64,000 nt of DNA from a gamma proteobacterium endosymbiont of Lamellibrachia anaximandri (lineage in GTDB: Bacteria > Pseudomonadota > Gammaproteobacteria > Chromatiales > Chromatiaceae): contig JAESPE010000006.1 in assembly GCA_016756835.1 (NCBI GenBank), positions 1 through 64,000 on the forward strand, written 5' to 3'. The translations under genes and the position numbers were made by a program. Below are positions 35,419 to 44,345 of the stretch, piece by piece. The notes below the pieces were generated by a model, which worked only from the letters and a program-made list of their open reading frames with translations, had not been told where the DNA came from and did not search any database. Positions within the stretch are counted from its first letter, which is position 1, and the number at the start of each line of letters is the position of its first letter.

Positions 35419-36410
35419 CCTCCGGCAATCCGGCAAATTCGGATTGGCGTCCTGTCGCCACGCAGGAGATGCTGCGGGCACGTGCAGGGCTGCTGGCGGA
35501 TATCCGGACATTTTTCAGACAGGCCGGGGTCTTGGAGATCGAAACCCCCGTCTGCTCCCGCTTTGGGGTGACCGACCCCTCCATAGAGAGTTTCACCACC
35601 CGTTACACCGGTCCCGCTGCGGCACACGGTGAAACCCTCTATCTCCACACTTCTCCGGAATTCCCCATGAAACGTCTGCTGGCGGCTGGCAGCGGGCCTA
35701 TCTACCAGATCTGCAAGGTATTCCGGGGAGGGGAACTCGGTACCCGGCATAATCCGGAGTTTACCCTGCTCGAGTGGTATCGGCCGGGGTTTGATCACTT
35801 TGGTCTGATGGATGAGGTGGCATCCCTGGTGAATGATGTACTACCGTCCTCCCTGCCGGTGGAACATGTGAGCTACGGGGAGGCTTTTCAGCGCTATCTT
35901 GGCATCGATCCGCACGCCGCTTCGGCTGAAAGCTTGCGCCAATGCGCCATCGACGCGGGCATCTCCGATGCTGAAACCCTGTCCCTGGATAATGCTGATG
36001 CCTGGCTCGACCTGCTGCTGACCCAGCGCATCGAGCCCCACCTTGGCAGGGAGCGGTTGAGCTTTCTATTCGACTATCCGGCGAGTCAGGCGGCATTGGC
36101 AAAGGTGCGTCCGGGTACGCCAGCCGTGGCTGAACGTTTCGAGTTCTATCTGGAGGGGATTGAGATTGCCAACGGCTTCCATGAACTGACCGATGCCCAA
36201 GAGCAGCAGCGTCGATTCGAGCAGGAGAATGCGATCCGTGAAGAGAGGGGCTTGCCGACAGTGCCGATGGACAGAAATTTACTATCCGGTCTGGCGTCCG
36301 GGATGCCCGATTGCGCCGGTGTTGCTTTGGGTATAGACCGGCTCTTGATGCGAGTGACGGATGTGGCGTCTATCGAAGAGGTGTTGGCGTTTCCCTATCT
36401 GCGTGCCTGA
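35415..36410 (+). CDS. epmA: EF-P lysyl(beta-lysyl)-transferase (GenX/PoxA)
   Basis: 331 aa. A LysRS-like class II synthetase without the anticodon-binding domain, it activates (R)-beta-lysine and puts it on K34 of EF-P. Motif 2 reads [27 protein letters not shown]; motif 3 is [15 protein letters not shown]. The start is TTG 35415 within a 4-bp TTGA overlap with the efp stop, giving translational coupling; AAGGAAGG lies just upstream. The first residues before [16 protein letters not shown] are typical of the family. Confidence 0.95.
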   Translation: MTSGNPANSDWRPVATQEMLRARAGLLADIRTFFRQAGVLEIETPVCSRFGVTDPSIESFTTRYTGPAAAHGETLYLHTSPEFPMKRLLAAGSGPIYQICKVFRGGELGTRHNPEFTLLEWYRPGFDHFGLMDEVASLVNDVLPSSLPVEHVSYGEAFQRYLGIDPHAASAESLRQCAIDAGISDAETLSLDNADAWLDLLLTQRIEPHLGRERLSFLFDYPASQAALAKVRPGTPAVAERFEFYLEGIEIANGFHELTDAQEQQRRFEQENAIREERGLPTVPMDRNLLSGLASGMPDCAGVALGIDRLLMRVTDVASIEEVLAFPYLRA

Positions 36411-36434
36411 GGCGGCGTAATTTTCCGTAACTGG

Positions 36435-36498
36435 CAGGAGCGGCGCCCCGCCGCGATAACTCCGTAGATGGGCGCATCGCGGCAGAGCGCAGTTCCTG
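36435..36498. repeat. Paired dispersed palindrome (BIME-like)
   Basis: A unit CAGGAGCGGCGCCCCGCCGC on the + strand is followed, after a short spacer, by a degraded inverted copy (GCATCGCGGCAGAGCGCAGT then TCCTG). It fills the space between converging epmA and the DUF3570 gene. It is of the same family as the elements at 33757 and 38487. Confidence 0.65.
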
Positions 36499-36571
36499 CA
36501 ATTTAATACCATGCCTGCTTGCAGCAGGGTGGTTTATAGTGTGTTTCTGAACGACTCTACCCTTGCTGTAA

Positions 36572-37720
36572 TCAATAATAGACCGAGAGATAGAGCCGCA
36601 TCACATTGGCGGACAGTTCGTAAAGTGGTTCCTGTCCTACTGCTTCCGACTGGCTGATATCACGGAAATCCCGGTAGTTGAAATAGAGGTAGTTGTAGGC
36701 GAGATTGAGGCTGGCGCTGTCCAGCAGTTTCCAGCTCTCCCGGTGCAGTTTGTAACTCATGCCGAAGCCGAGCGAGTGGCTGGAGAAACTGCTCAGCTCC
36801 TTGTCACGCGCCAGGTAGTTCTGTGCCTGAATCCGCGGGAAGAGGTCGCTGTAGAAATCCGCGGCGTTCTGCGTGTAATAGCGGTAGCTGAGATCGAAGG
36901 TCCACTTGTCTCCCAGTGGGTGAGTGTAGCCGAGTTCGGTATTGTGGGCGGTGATACCCCAGGTGTCGGAAAAATAACGATACTCCCCCGAGAGCGCCGC
37001 GCGGTATGGCAGATGGTAGCGCAGGCGGGCCGACAGTGCATTGCTGGTACGGGTTCGGGGGTAGACTTCGGATTCAAAGCTGTAACCTGTCGGACTGGAT
37101 GCATCCAGGTAACGCACCGAGCGGTAGGGGTTATTGAGAAAACCCTCGTCAGCGATGGTCTCCCAGGAGAGGGCGAACAGGGTGTTGGCGGTGACCACCT
37201 GATTCAGGGCGAGACTGAAGCTGTTACGCGTCACCTCGTCGCTGAAGTCGGCGTCACCATTGCGCCGTACTTCATCACTGCCCCGGCTGTAACCCAGGGT
37301 GACGTTGGTGAGGTCTCCAAGCAGATCCTGTCCGATACTGAAATGGACTGTATCGGCGCTGTAGTCGCTCTCCTCGCTGCTGGTATAGCCGAGGTTCATC
37401 TGCGAATCGCCATACAGGTAGTCCACCGATGCGCTGATTTCAGTGCGATTTTCGGTGTAGGGGCTGGCGGTGGTCACCACGTCAATGGAGGCACTGGAGA
37501 TGGCGTCGACATAGTAGTTGGCGGAGGCAGATAGGCTCTCGCCGAACTGTTTGCGTACCAGGATGGAGGGGCCGCTGACTGTCACCCCGCCACCGTCGTA
37601 GAGGTGGTACATGGCATCCGCCCGCTCCTCTGGCAGTTGTGCCGCCAGTACCGGCAAGGCAACGGCGAAGCTGCCGATCAGCAGCAGTCGGTTGGTTTTT
37701 TCGATCTCAGTTACAGCCAC
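36572..37720 (-). CDS. DUF3570 outer membrane barrel protein
   Basis: 382 aa from GTG 37720, chosen because GGGAGG lies 5 nt upstream and the start falls in the last codons of the DUF4266 gene; a longer frame starts at 37777. Signal peptide about 8-28 (TNRLLLIGSFAVALPVLA). The mature part DAMYHLYDGGGVTVSGPSILVRK, followed by alternating amphipathic strands, matches DUF3570, and it ends in an aromatic residue (RLYLSVYY). It is the last gene of the leftward operon HZS-alpha-like, SH3-barrel, barrel, TlpA, DUF4266, DUF3570. In other genomes, as I recall, DUF3570 and DUF4266 occur together with a thioredoxin and ApbE, as they do here. The function is unknown. Confidence 0.85.
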   Translation of the reverse strand: MAVTEIEKTNRLLLIGSFAVALPVLAAQLPEERADAMYHLYDGGGVTVSGPSILVRKQFGESLSASANYYVDAISSASIDVVTTASPYTENRTEISASVDYLYGDSQMNLGYTSSEESDYSADTVHFSIGQDLLGDLTNVTLGYSRGSDEVRRNGDADFSDEVTRNSFSLALNQVVTANTLFALSWETIADEGFLNNPYRSVRYLDASSPTGYSFESEVYPRTRTSNALSARLRYHLPYRAALSGEYRYFSDTWGITAHNTELGYTHPLGDKWTFDLSYRYYTQNAADFYSDLFPRIQAQNYLARDKELSSFSSHSLGFGMSYKLHRESWKLLDSASLNLAYNYLYFNYRDFRDISQSEAVGQEPLYELSANVMRLYLSVYY

Positions 37721-37931
37721 AGCCGCCTCCCTGACCAACTTCGGCGCCGCGTGCAGCCTCTCGTGCCTGATAGACATGGTTCAGGTAGCTGTCTGCCACC
37801 GGGTTGCGACTGAAGCTCATGATCGGATCGGCCAGCTTTGCCCGTTCGTAGGGTTTGACCCAGGGTTCCACGGCGCAACCGGCCAATGACGTCAGCACCA
37901 GGAGCGTCGCAGAGAGGGTGATCACTTGCAT
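37707..37931 (-). CDS. DUF4266 mini-lipoprotein ending GGGCGCN
   Basis: 74 aa, with GGAG 6 nt before the ATG. The signal peptide ends in the lipobox SLAGC (C19), so the mature lipoprotein is only about 56 residues. The core AVEPWVKPYERAKLADPIM and NPVADSYLNHVYQAREAARG is the DUF4266 signature. The tail is GQGGGCGCN, with C71 and C73 at the very end. A conserved terminal Cys-Gly-Cys on a tiny lipoprotein suggests a thiol, metal or modification site. It is 3 nt downstream of the TlpA stop, and its end overlaps the start of DUF3570. It may be a substrate of the adjacent thioredoxin. Confidence 0.85.
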   Translation of the reverse strand: MQVITLSATLLVLTSLAGCAVEPWVKPYERAKLADPIMSFSRNPVADSYLNHVYQAREAARGAEVGQGGGCGCN

Positions 37932-37934
37932 GGT

Positions 37935-38438
37935 CTACTCCTTCACCAGTTGCCGAATCTGCTCCTGATAGGCTTGTTCGTAACCGGGCCGATAACCTTG
38001 GTGCAGGAATCGTTGATTGCCATCCCGGTCGATCAGCAGGGTGGTCGGCATGGCGGATACGGCATAGCTTTTGCTGACCCGGTTGTTTTTGTCGAACAGG
38101 ATTGGAAAGCTCACCCCCAGCTCCTTGGCCAGCTTGCGTACCTTGGTATCATCCTGCTCCACATTGATCCCCAGCAGGGTAAACCCGAGCGGCTGGTAGC
38201 GTTGATAGAGCGCTTCAAGCAGCGGCATCTCCTGTCTGCAGGGGCCGCACCAGCTTGCCCAGAAATTGATCATCACCACCTCTCCGCGCAGTTCGCTGAG
38301 ACGCAGGTTCTCGCCGCTCAGACTCTTCAGGGTGAAGTCAGGGGCCAGCTGAGTGGCCGCCCATAGTGGTGTGAACTGCAATGTCATGGTTAGCAGGAAG
38401 GTGAGCAATATCGGATGTCGTCTGACAGTGGTCATCAT
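37935..38438 (-). CDS. TlpA/ResA-like exported thioredoxin
   Basis: 167 aa from ATG 38438, with AAGGA about 8 nt upstream; the open frame extends to 38567 but runs through a repeat element and lacks homology. Signal peptide about 8-30 (PILLTFLLTMTLQFTPLWAA). The thioredoxin fold carries the active site WASWCGPCRQEMPLLEAL, then INVEQDDTKVRKLAKELGV and a cis-Pro in SAMPTTLLIDRDG. Such proteins reduce periplasmic disulfides, often for cytochrome c maturation or metal-site assembly. It sits directly upstream of the CGCN-tailed DUF4266 lipoprotein and in an operon with c-type cytochromes, so either could be its partner. Confidence 0.9.
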   Translation of the reverse strand: MMTTVRRHPILLTFLLTMTLQFTPLWAATQLAPDFTLKSLSGENLRLSELRGEVVMINFWASWCGPCRQEMPLLEALYQRYQPLGFTLLGINVEQDDTKVRKLAKELGVSFPILFDKNNRVSKSYAVSAMPTTLLIDRDGNQRFLHQGYRPGYEQAYQEQIRQLVKE

Positions 38439-38486
38439 GCTTGATTCCTTTATGTTTGATTCCCCGCATCTTGTTGCGAAGTGATG

Positions 38487-38552
38487 GTAGGAGCGGCGCC
38501 TCGCCGCGATTAATCTGCCAACGGAGCAATCGCGGCGGGGCGCCGCTCCTAC
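38487..38552. repeat. Paired dispersed palindrome (BIME-like) within the operon
   Basis: The left unit at 38487-38510 (starting GTAGGAGCGGCGCCTCGCC) and the right unit at 38529-38552 (ending GGGGCGCCGCTCCTAC) are inverted copies with one mismatch over 24 bp and an 18-nt spacer. It lies between the barrel gene (stop 38564) and the tlpA-like gene (start 38438), so transcripts of the operon carry a large hairpin here. Confidence 0.85.
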
Positions 38553-38563
38553 AGGCGGGGTTT

Positions 38564-39247
38564 TCAAAAGAACAGGCTCAGGCCAGCGCTCAACTCGATG
38601 TTGTGGGTGGTCTTATCCTCTCCCAGCAGGTCGCTGTCGAAGATGTGGTCCCGCACGTCAAGACGCAGAGCGAAGGCATCGGTGAGCAGAAAACGGTAAC
38701 CCAGGCCGAGGTTGATGCTGAAATGGTCATCGCCGGCAAAGGTGGTGTTGCCGGCGCCGCCGATCAGATAGAGATGGGTGTTGAAGGTCCGCCCCTTGCC
38801 GAAAAATACCTCTCCGGGTAACAGGTTGTAACCCAAAGAGAGGTTGTAGTAGGTGAAATCGCGTTCGCTGTCGGTGAGCAGCTGTGCACTACCGCTTAAC
38901 AGTTCGTAGCTGGTCTTGCTGGCGCGGGAGTAGCCTGCATCCGCCTCCAGGAAAAAATCTTCGCTGAGGTGGTAGTTGAGACGCGCGCCGTAGACCGGGT
39001 TGGTGCCAAAGTCCTCGATGCTGAGCGCACCGGCAAACAGGCTGATCTCGAAGTCTTCGGTATCGATCTCAGGCTCGACGATCTCGCGCCGATCGAGGTC
39101 GGGCAGAATCACCGGCTCCCTGCCGCTCTCCATCCCCCCGGCTGCTGACAGGGATTGCCAGGGCAGCAGTGCTATCAGCAGCCAGAAGCCGACAGATCGT
39201 CTGATCGGTCGGCTTTTCAGAAGAAGAAAGCGATACCTAATTTCCAT
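38564..39247 (-). CDS. Small outer membrane beta-barrel protein (OMP_myx_plus-like)
   Basis: 227 aa. Signal peptide about 15-36 (VGFWLLIALLPWQSLSAAG). A short acidic linker (ILPDLDRREIVEPEIDTEDFEISLFAGALSIEDFG) leads into eight or more strands such as NPVYGARLNYHLSEDFFLEADAGYS, ending NIELSAGLSLFF. The pattern matches the TIGR04565 group of small barrels first noted in myxobacteria; Agl-Glt gliding clusters encode comparable barrels. The start overlaps the end of the SH3-barrel gene by 31 bp. A dispersed palindrome follows its stop. Confidence 0.8.
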   Translation of the reverse strand: MEIRYRFLLLKSRPIRRSVGFWLLIALLPWQSLSAAGGMESGREPVILPDLDRREIVEPEIDTEDFEISLFAGALSIEDFGTNPVYGARLNYHLSEDFFLEADAGYSRASKTSYELLSGSAQLLTDSERDFTYYNLSLGYNLLPGEVFFGKGRTFNTHLYLIGGAGNTTFAGDDHFSINLGLGYRFLLTDAFALRLDVRDHIFDSDLLGEDKTTHNIELSAGLSLFF

Positions 39248-39978
39248 TCCGAGTACTCCTCGTTGTCGTCACGACTGGTGAACACCAGTCGGTTTTTGTA
39301 TTCACCGCGCAACATGAAACGGCGCCCCAGGTTGAGGCGCGCCCCGAGTCCTACGTTCGCGGTCTGGTCAGTGCGGTCCTCGCTCTGCACCAGGGTGCTG
39401 CGTGGACGCGTGTGGATGAGGCCGGTGCCGATGGTGAAGAAAGGCGAGATTCTCCATTCAGGGAAAGGCTGGGCAACAAGATTTATGTCTGCCATCAGTT
39501 GGCTTGAGACGTCCCCCAAGGCGTGGGAGAAGGCGAGCTCGGCACTGAGATTCTGCGACAGAGCGAAGCCGCCGTATGCGCTGAGCAGGGCGGCGCCTTC
39601 AAAATAGCCGCCCAGCAGGCCCGCTTCCCAGCGGCGTCGGCTGAAGTCGTCCAGTCGAGGTGCATCCAGACGCAGCGGCTCGCCCTGGTGGTCGAGGTTT
39701 CCACTGAGTTGATCCAGATGGACCCAACCCTCAACGCCTTTGTGGGTACGCAGTTTGAACCAGTCGGTGCGGCGTTTGAGGATCTCCACCCGCTCGCCCC
39801 GCCCTACGGCATGAATAGCGGGAAAGGCGCGTCCCGGGCCGGTCTGTAACTCAATGAAGGGTGCACTGATCTCCACCTCCCGGTAACGCTCTTCCGCTGC
39901 TGCAAGCGTACTCAACAGCCAGAGCGGAAGCAGGTAGATCAGGGATAAGTGCGGGTGGGCAGAGGCCATCGGGTTCAT
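39217..39978 (-). CDS. SH3-domain protein with a C-terminal outer membrane barrel
   Basis: 253 aa from ATG 39978, which gives a 4-bp ATGA overlap with the stop of the upstream gene; the frame is open to 40035. A signal peptide (LSLIYLLPLWLLSTLAAA) is followed by a bacterial SH3 domain (about 40-95: FIELQTGPGRAFPAIHAVGRG, WFKLRTHKGVEGWVH) that may contact peptidoglycan. From about 115 on, short strands (WEAGLLGGYFEGAALLSAYGG to YSEWKLGIAFFF) form a barrel of the same type as its neighbour. The two barrel genes are thus paralogues, one of them with an added wall-binding module. Role inferred: an outer-membrane part of the neighbouring envelope machine. Confidence 0.8.
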   Translation of the reverse strand: MNPMASAHPHLSLIYLLPLWLLSTLAAAEERYREVEISAPFIELQTGPGRAFPAIHAVGRGERVEILKRRTDWFKLRTHKGVEGWVHLDQLSGNLDHQGEPLRLDAPRLDDFSRRRWEAGLLGGYFEGAALLSAYGGFALSQNLSAELAFSHALGDVSSQLMADINLVAQPFPEWRISPFFTIGTGLIHTRPRSTLVQSEDRTDQTANVGLGARLNLGRRFMLRGEYKNRLVFTSRDDNEEYSEWKLGIAFFF

Positions 39979-42632
39979 TCTTCGACGGGAATGTCGAAGG
40001 GGTTGTTCCAATACTGGGCACCGATGTCGAGCCATTCGGACAACAGCCGCAGTTCGGCCGGGCTCAGATAACCTTCGTGGGAGCCGCCCATCGTGAAGCG
40101 GTCAAAAAAATAGCTGGTCTGTGAGGAACCGGCCCGCATCGAGGGACCGGGGGCACGTATCGGCACCATTGTCGGGATCGGCAGGCCGTCGGCGTCGAGG
40201 ATAAGATTACCGTCAGCGTCGGTTTCGAACAGGAGGTTACCCGCATTATCGGTTGCCTGCACCAGCTGGTCGAGCAACAGACCGTTGATGATCTCCTGCA
40301 CATTGTCGGAAAAGAGCAGTTCCCGGTATGCCTTGAAATGGTCGGATTGAGCGTCCGAAGGGCCGTCACTCAGGTCAAGCTGACCGGCGGAAACCTGCAA
40401 TGCGCCGTTTTCGTCGATGGTTCCATGACACAGGTTGCAGCGGCGATCTTCAATCAGCTGGCCGTTTTCGTCCAGCAGCGGACGTGGGACATTCCAGAGA
40501 GGATGGATATGTTGTTCATAGTGGATTACCGTGCGGCAAAGACGGGACCAGTTCTGCTGGCAGGACTCGGTGGTGGGAGCCGCAGCGTTCACGTCGGCGT
40601 AGCGATAGCTGAAAGCGGGATCCTTTGCCCGCACAGCGGGGTCGGTCCAGTGATCCTCAAACAGCAGGTCGACGTCGGGACTGAGGGCGGCACAGTCACT
40701 CTGGCAGATGATGCGGCCGCGGGCCTGGGCCATGGTTTCGCCCTGGTTGGCCCAGATCGCCGGATCGCTGTTGGGAAAGGGCAGGCCGTCCCCCAGAGCG
40801 CCGACGTTGACTGCGACCGGCAGGGCATCCTTGCGGCCGTGAGGTACGGTGTCGTCAGGGTCGTGACAGCCGTGGCACGTGAGTGTTTCTCCGGGACGCA
40901 GATGCAGCCAGTGGTCATGGCGATCACTGATCCGTTGCCCATTCCGGTCGAGCAGGCTGAAGCTGAAAGGGGTGTCGGCCGGAACCTTGATATTCACCGA
41001 GCCGTCGGGTTCGATGGGAGCGTAACCGAGGATCTCGCGCATTCCCAGGCTTCGGTTGCGGCCGAAGGCGCTGCCGGGTATATCCAACAGATCGTCGGGA
41101 GGGAGTGCCACCGGTTTGAACAGGCGCAGGAAACGCAGTGGACGCTGGTCGGCTGTGGTCAGCGCCGGATCTGCCAGGCTGACAAGGTCGGGAACGGCAG
41201 TGTCCTGGCCGTCCAGATCGTAAACGCTGCGGATCTGCAGCAGTCCTACGCCCTCTTCCGCCAGCAGAATATCGGGAATATTGTCAAAGATTATGGCCGG
41301 GGCTTTGCGCGCCTGTAACGCCACCACCTCTTCGTAGACTACCCCGTCGGTGGGGCTGAGCACCGGCATCTGGGTCGCCTCGGCCGGATCATAGACGTAG
41401 ATACCGTAGAGTGGGGGGGCTTCCACGGCGCGGGGGTCGGTAAGATTTTCCTCTGTGCAGGGCAGGGTGAGGTTCTCGATTCGCAGGCGGCACTGACTCC
41501 AGCTCAGCAGAAGCCGGTCTGTGCCGTCCCGGAGCGGAAAGGCGTCACGGTAGCGGCCACCGGTGGAAGGGGCGCTATCGGTGCGCACCAGGTTTATCGT
41601 GGCTGGCGGCTGGGCTGTGCCCGGCAGGGTTTCGCCGCCGCTGAGCGGACGGTTGTGGTCGACGAAATTATCGATATCGATCCGCACCAGATCGCCACCA
41701 TCCAGATTGTTGAAGGGTCGTAACAGGGCAAGCAAGCCGCCGTCAGGCAGTTCGCGGGGGCGCAGGAACTGCACCGCTGCGCCGTCAGTTCCGGTGGCGT
41801 GGCTGTCGGCGCCGTAGAGAAGCTGCAGATTGGTGCCGTCAGGATTCATCTGATAGAGGTCGATTGCCTCGTTTCCACTGCGTTCCCAGCGGCTAAACAC
41901 CACTCGTCCGTCGCTCAGCACTGTGGGGTCCAGGTCGTGACTCTGGTTGAAGGAGATCTGTTGGATGTCGCTGCCGTCCGCCTGCATCACATGCAGCACG
42001 AATATGGGCTCCTGGCCGGATTCGTTGATCGCGGCGTACTGCGGCTTGCCTTCGTCCAGCAGCAGCGCCTTGGCACTCTTCTGCCGGCTGGAACTGAACA
42101 ATATCCGGCCGTCCGGCAGATAGTGGGGGGCGATGTCATGGCCCGCTTCAGCATGGGTGTCGGAGGTGATGACGCGGCGCAGACTATTGTCGGCATAGTT
42201 GTACTCCCAGATGTTCCAGCTCGGCTGATCTACCTCGTCCAGACCTTCGATCAGAGGCAGGCGAAGTGAGAACAGCAGTCGCTCGCCATCATAGGAGACC
42301 TGCAGATCCCGAACGTCCCCCCCTCCACCAGTGAGTTGATGGGTGAGATTGTGCTCATCTGCGCTGGGTGAAGCGCGTTCGCGCAAGTAGAGATCGGCGC
42401 CGGGATTGAAGGTGATCAGGCGGCGCATGTCCTCCTGTTCGATACCGGTGACAGGACGTTTTACATAGGCAACCGGGTGGTCCACTACCACGGGGTCTGC
42501 TGTCTGCTCGGCTCCACCGCAAGCAACCAATAAGATTGGAGCCAGGATGCCGGAAAGATATCGGCATGCCGTCGGATGTTTCTTAATAAAAGTAAACAAG
42601 AACATCAGTCGATGATTTCCATGATCCATCAT
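39975..42632 (-). CDS. Diheme lipoprotein with hydrazine synthase alpha-like domain
   Basis: 885 aa as written; ATG at 42605 is an alternative start and neither has a clear ribosome site. The signal peptide ends in the lipobox LLVAC. The first ~330 residues hold TolB/PD40-like propeller repeats (LQVSYDGERLLFSLRL, YLPDGRILFSSSRQ, LSDGRVVFSRWER). The middle part (GYAPIEPDGSVNIKVPADT, FSLLDRNGQRI, LHLRPGETLTCHGCHDP) matches the HZS-alpha domain of anammox hydrazine synthase. Heme sites are C586-HG-C589-H and C732-NL-C735-H. Such relatives occur widely outside anammox bacteria, so hydrazine chemistry is not implied. It heads the leftward operon, divergent from another cytochrome gene. Confidence 0.82.
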   Translation of the reverse strand: MMDHGNHRLMFLFTFIKKHPTACRYLSGILAPILLVACGGAEQTADPVVVDHPVAYVKRPVTGIEQEDMRRLITFNPGADLYLRERASPSADEHNLTHQLTGGGGDVRDLQVSYDGERLLFSLRLPLIEGLDEVDQPSWNIWEYNYADNSLRRVITSDTHAEAGHDIAPHYLPDGRILFSSSRQKSAKALLLDEGKPQYAAINESGQEPIFVLHVMQADGSDIQQISFNQSHDLDPTVLSDGRVVFSRWERSGNEAIDLYQMNPDGTNLQLLYGADSHATGTDGAAVQFLRPRELPDGGLLALLRPFNNLDGGDLVRIDIDNFVDHNRPLSGGETLPGTAQPPATINLVRTDSAPSTGGRYRDAFPLRDGTDRLLLSWSQCRLRIENLTLPCTEENLTDPRAVEAPPLYGIYVYDPAEATQMPVLSPTDGVVYEEVVALQARKAPAIIFDNIPDILLAEEGVGLLQIRSVYDLDGQDTAVPDLVSLADPALTTADQRPLRFLRLFKPVALPPDDLLDIPGSAFGRNRSLGMREILGYAPIEPDGSVNIKVPADTPFSFSLLDRNGQRISDRHDHWLHLRPGETLTCHGCHDPDDTVPHGRKDALPVAVNVGALGDGLPFPNSDPAIWANQGETMAQARGRIICQSDCAALSPDVDLLFEDHWTDPAVRAKDPAFSYRYADVNAAAPTTESCQQNWSRLCRTVIHYEQHIHPLWNVPRPLLDENGQLIEDRRCNLCHGTIDENGALQVSAGQLDLSDGPSDAQSDHFKAYRELLFSDNVQEIINGLLLDQLVQATDNAGNLLFETDADGNLILDADGLPIPTMVPIRAPGPSMRAGSSQTSYFFDRFTMGGSHEGYLSPAELRLLSEWLDIGAQYWNNPFDIPVEE

Positions 42633-43124
42633 TAAAGAAAGAATTGGTTCGATCTGTTGAGCAGAAAAATGTCAAAAGTAATGTTTTTCCGGGTTGGTAA
42701 CAAAGATCTGTCACTGCTTTGTTTTTTGCATTCGTCTCTTTTTATTCGTGCTCAACCAAGTGAGTTCATTATGAATGGGAGAGCAGTATAAAAACTGCAA
42801 AGGTGGTCACATTGGGTGTGGTGGGATTCGTATCCAAGTCACAGAAACAACTCATCCATGTCTGCATTATTTAGTTCAAGAGATATTTATCGGGTCTTAT
42901 TCTGAAGATAAAAGTGCTTCAGGCTATTGATAACAAAATAAGCAACCACCAATAAAAACATTGGTAAAATGAAAATATCAATTCGATAAGCAGGGCAGGT
43001 GTTAATCGAAAAATATCACCGTACAAAGTAGTTGGCCTGAATAGTAAAAAGCAGTTCCGTCTATTGCGAAGAATAAAATATTTTGTCGTAAGGCAATCGA
43101 TATATATACAAGGTAGGGATAAAA
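42633..43124. promoter_or_regulatory. Divergent promoter region of the two envelope-machine operons
   Basis: 492 bp, clearly more AT-rich than the flanking genes, with no reading frame of note. Both operons must be driven from here. Several A/T tracts and TATA-like words occur (for example around 43100), but no -35/-10 pair is convincing. AGGTAGGGA at 43111-43119 serves the rightward first gene. Confidence 0.5.
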
Positions 43125-44309
43125 ATGGGTCTACATATGAGGAGGGGATTGTCCGTTAGTGATGCGCTGATGCTGGGTTGTCTGGTTCTATTCCTCGTTA
43201 TCTCCCACCCATTGTTGGCGGGTGCAAAGGAACAGGCCCGGCGGATGCACGATCGCATTGCGGGGGTGCCGCCGAGCCAATTGGTGTTGGACCAAGTGGA
43301 GACGGAGATAAACGTCAACGGCGACCCGGTTGCCGCGGCTTATATCGCCATGGAAAACCCGTCTTTCTACAATGTGACCCTGAAGAATTTTGCCGCTCCC
43401 TGGAGCAATGAGGAGCAGAGCGGTTTCGTGCCGCTCAACGACTACACCGCCACGGTGATCGGCATGGTGCGCGACGAGGTGCCCTTCAATCAGTTGTTGT
43501 CGGCGGATCTGCTCTATATCGGTGATCCGGCCTTGGGCCTGCCCGGCTATTCATCTGCAAACAATGATCACTACGAGGCGTTGGAACAGCGCGGAATCGA
43601 TCTCAAGGCAGGATTGGTGGAGTCACAGCAGTCGGAATTGGGTGGTTTGCCTGCCTCCGCCACCGCTGGCGTCGTGACCACCCGGCAGGCGGCGAGGGCA
43701 TTCTTTTCCGCCGGGACCAACAGATCCATGTACCGATTCACCCTGCTGAATCATCTGTGTGTCGACCTGGAACAGATCAAGGATACCACCCGTTCCGCTG
43801 ACCGCATCCGTCAGGATATTCCCCGCAGTCCAGGCGGTGACAGCCGGCTCTTTCTCAACAACTGCATCGGTTGTCACACCGGCATGGATCCACTGGTCCA
43901 GGCCTATGCCTACTACGACTTCGATGAAAGCGCCGACCGCCTTGTCTATACGCCGGGTGTGGTACAAGCCAAGTACCTGATCAATGCCGACAACTTCAAA
44001 TACGGCTATGTGACGACCGACGATCGCTGGGACAACTACTGGCGCACAGGGTCCAACGCCCTGCTTGGCTGGGATCCGGCTCTGCCGGGTGGAGGCAACG
44101 GTGCTAAATCCCTTGGCGTGGAGCTGGCAAATAGCCAGGCATTCGCCAGCTGTCAGGCAAAAAAGGTTTTCAAGAGCGTCTGTCTGCGGGAACCGGTGGA
44201 CGCTGCCGATCATGCCCAGGTCGAAATCATGAGCGCTTCCTTCAAGTCCGATAACTACAGCATGAAACGACTGTTCGCCGAATCGGCGGTCTATTGCCGG
44301 GGTGATTGA
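43125..44309 (+). CDS. Exported monoheme cytochrome c-like protein
   Basis: 394 aa; a second ATG at 43137 is possible. Signal peptide about 10-33, ending HPLLAGA. The only heme site is C247-IG-C250-H in LFLNNCIGCHTGMDP. The CxxCHxxMDP wording recalls the DUF1588/DUF1592 proteins of planctomycetes and proteobacteria, where the same motif precedes a Phe/Tyr-rich segment (here YAYYDFDES). The regions YIAMENPSFYNVTLKNFAAPWSN and VPLNDYTATVIGMVRDEVPF fit the same superfamily, whose enzymology is unknown. It is the first gene of the rightward operon, 3 nt before a GTG-led alternative start of the next gene. Probably periplasmic. Confidence 0.7.
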   Translation: MGLHMRRGLSVSDALMLGCLVLFLVISHPLLAGAKEQARRMHDRIAGVPPSQLVLDQVETEINVNGDPVAAAYIAMENPSFYNVTLKNFAAPWSNEEQSGFVPLNDYTATVIGMVRDEVPFNQLLSADLLYIGDPALGLPGYSSANNDHYEALEQRGIDLKAGLVESQQSELGGLPASATAGVVTTRQAARAFFSAGTNRSMYRFTLLNHLCVDLEQIKDTTRSADRIRQDIPRSPGGDSRLFLNNCIGCHTGMDPLVQAYAYYDFDESADRLVYTPGVVQAKYLINADNFKYGYVTTDDRWDNYWRTGSNALLGWDPALPGGGNGAKSLGVELANSQAFASCQAKKVFKSVCLREPVDAADHAQVEIMSASFKSDNYSMKRLFAESAVYCRGD

Positions 44310-44345
44310 GCGGTGCGTGCGGTCAGCGGAGATATGAGGCTAAAG

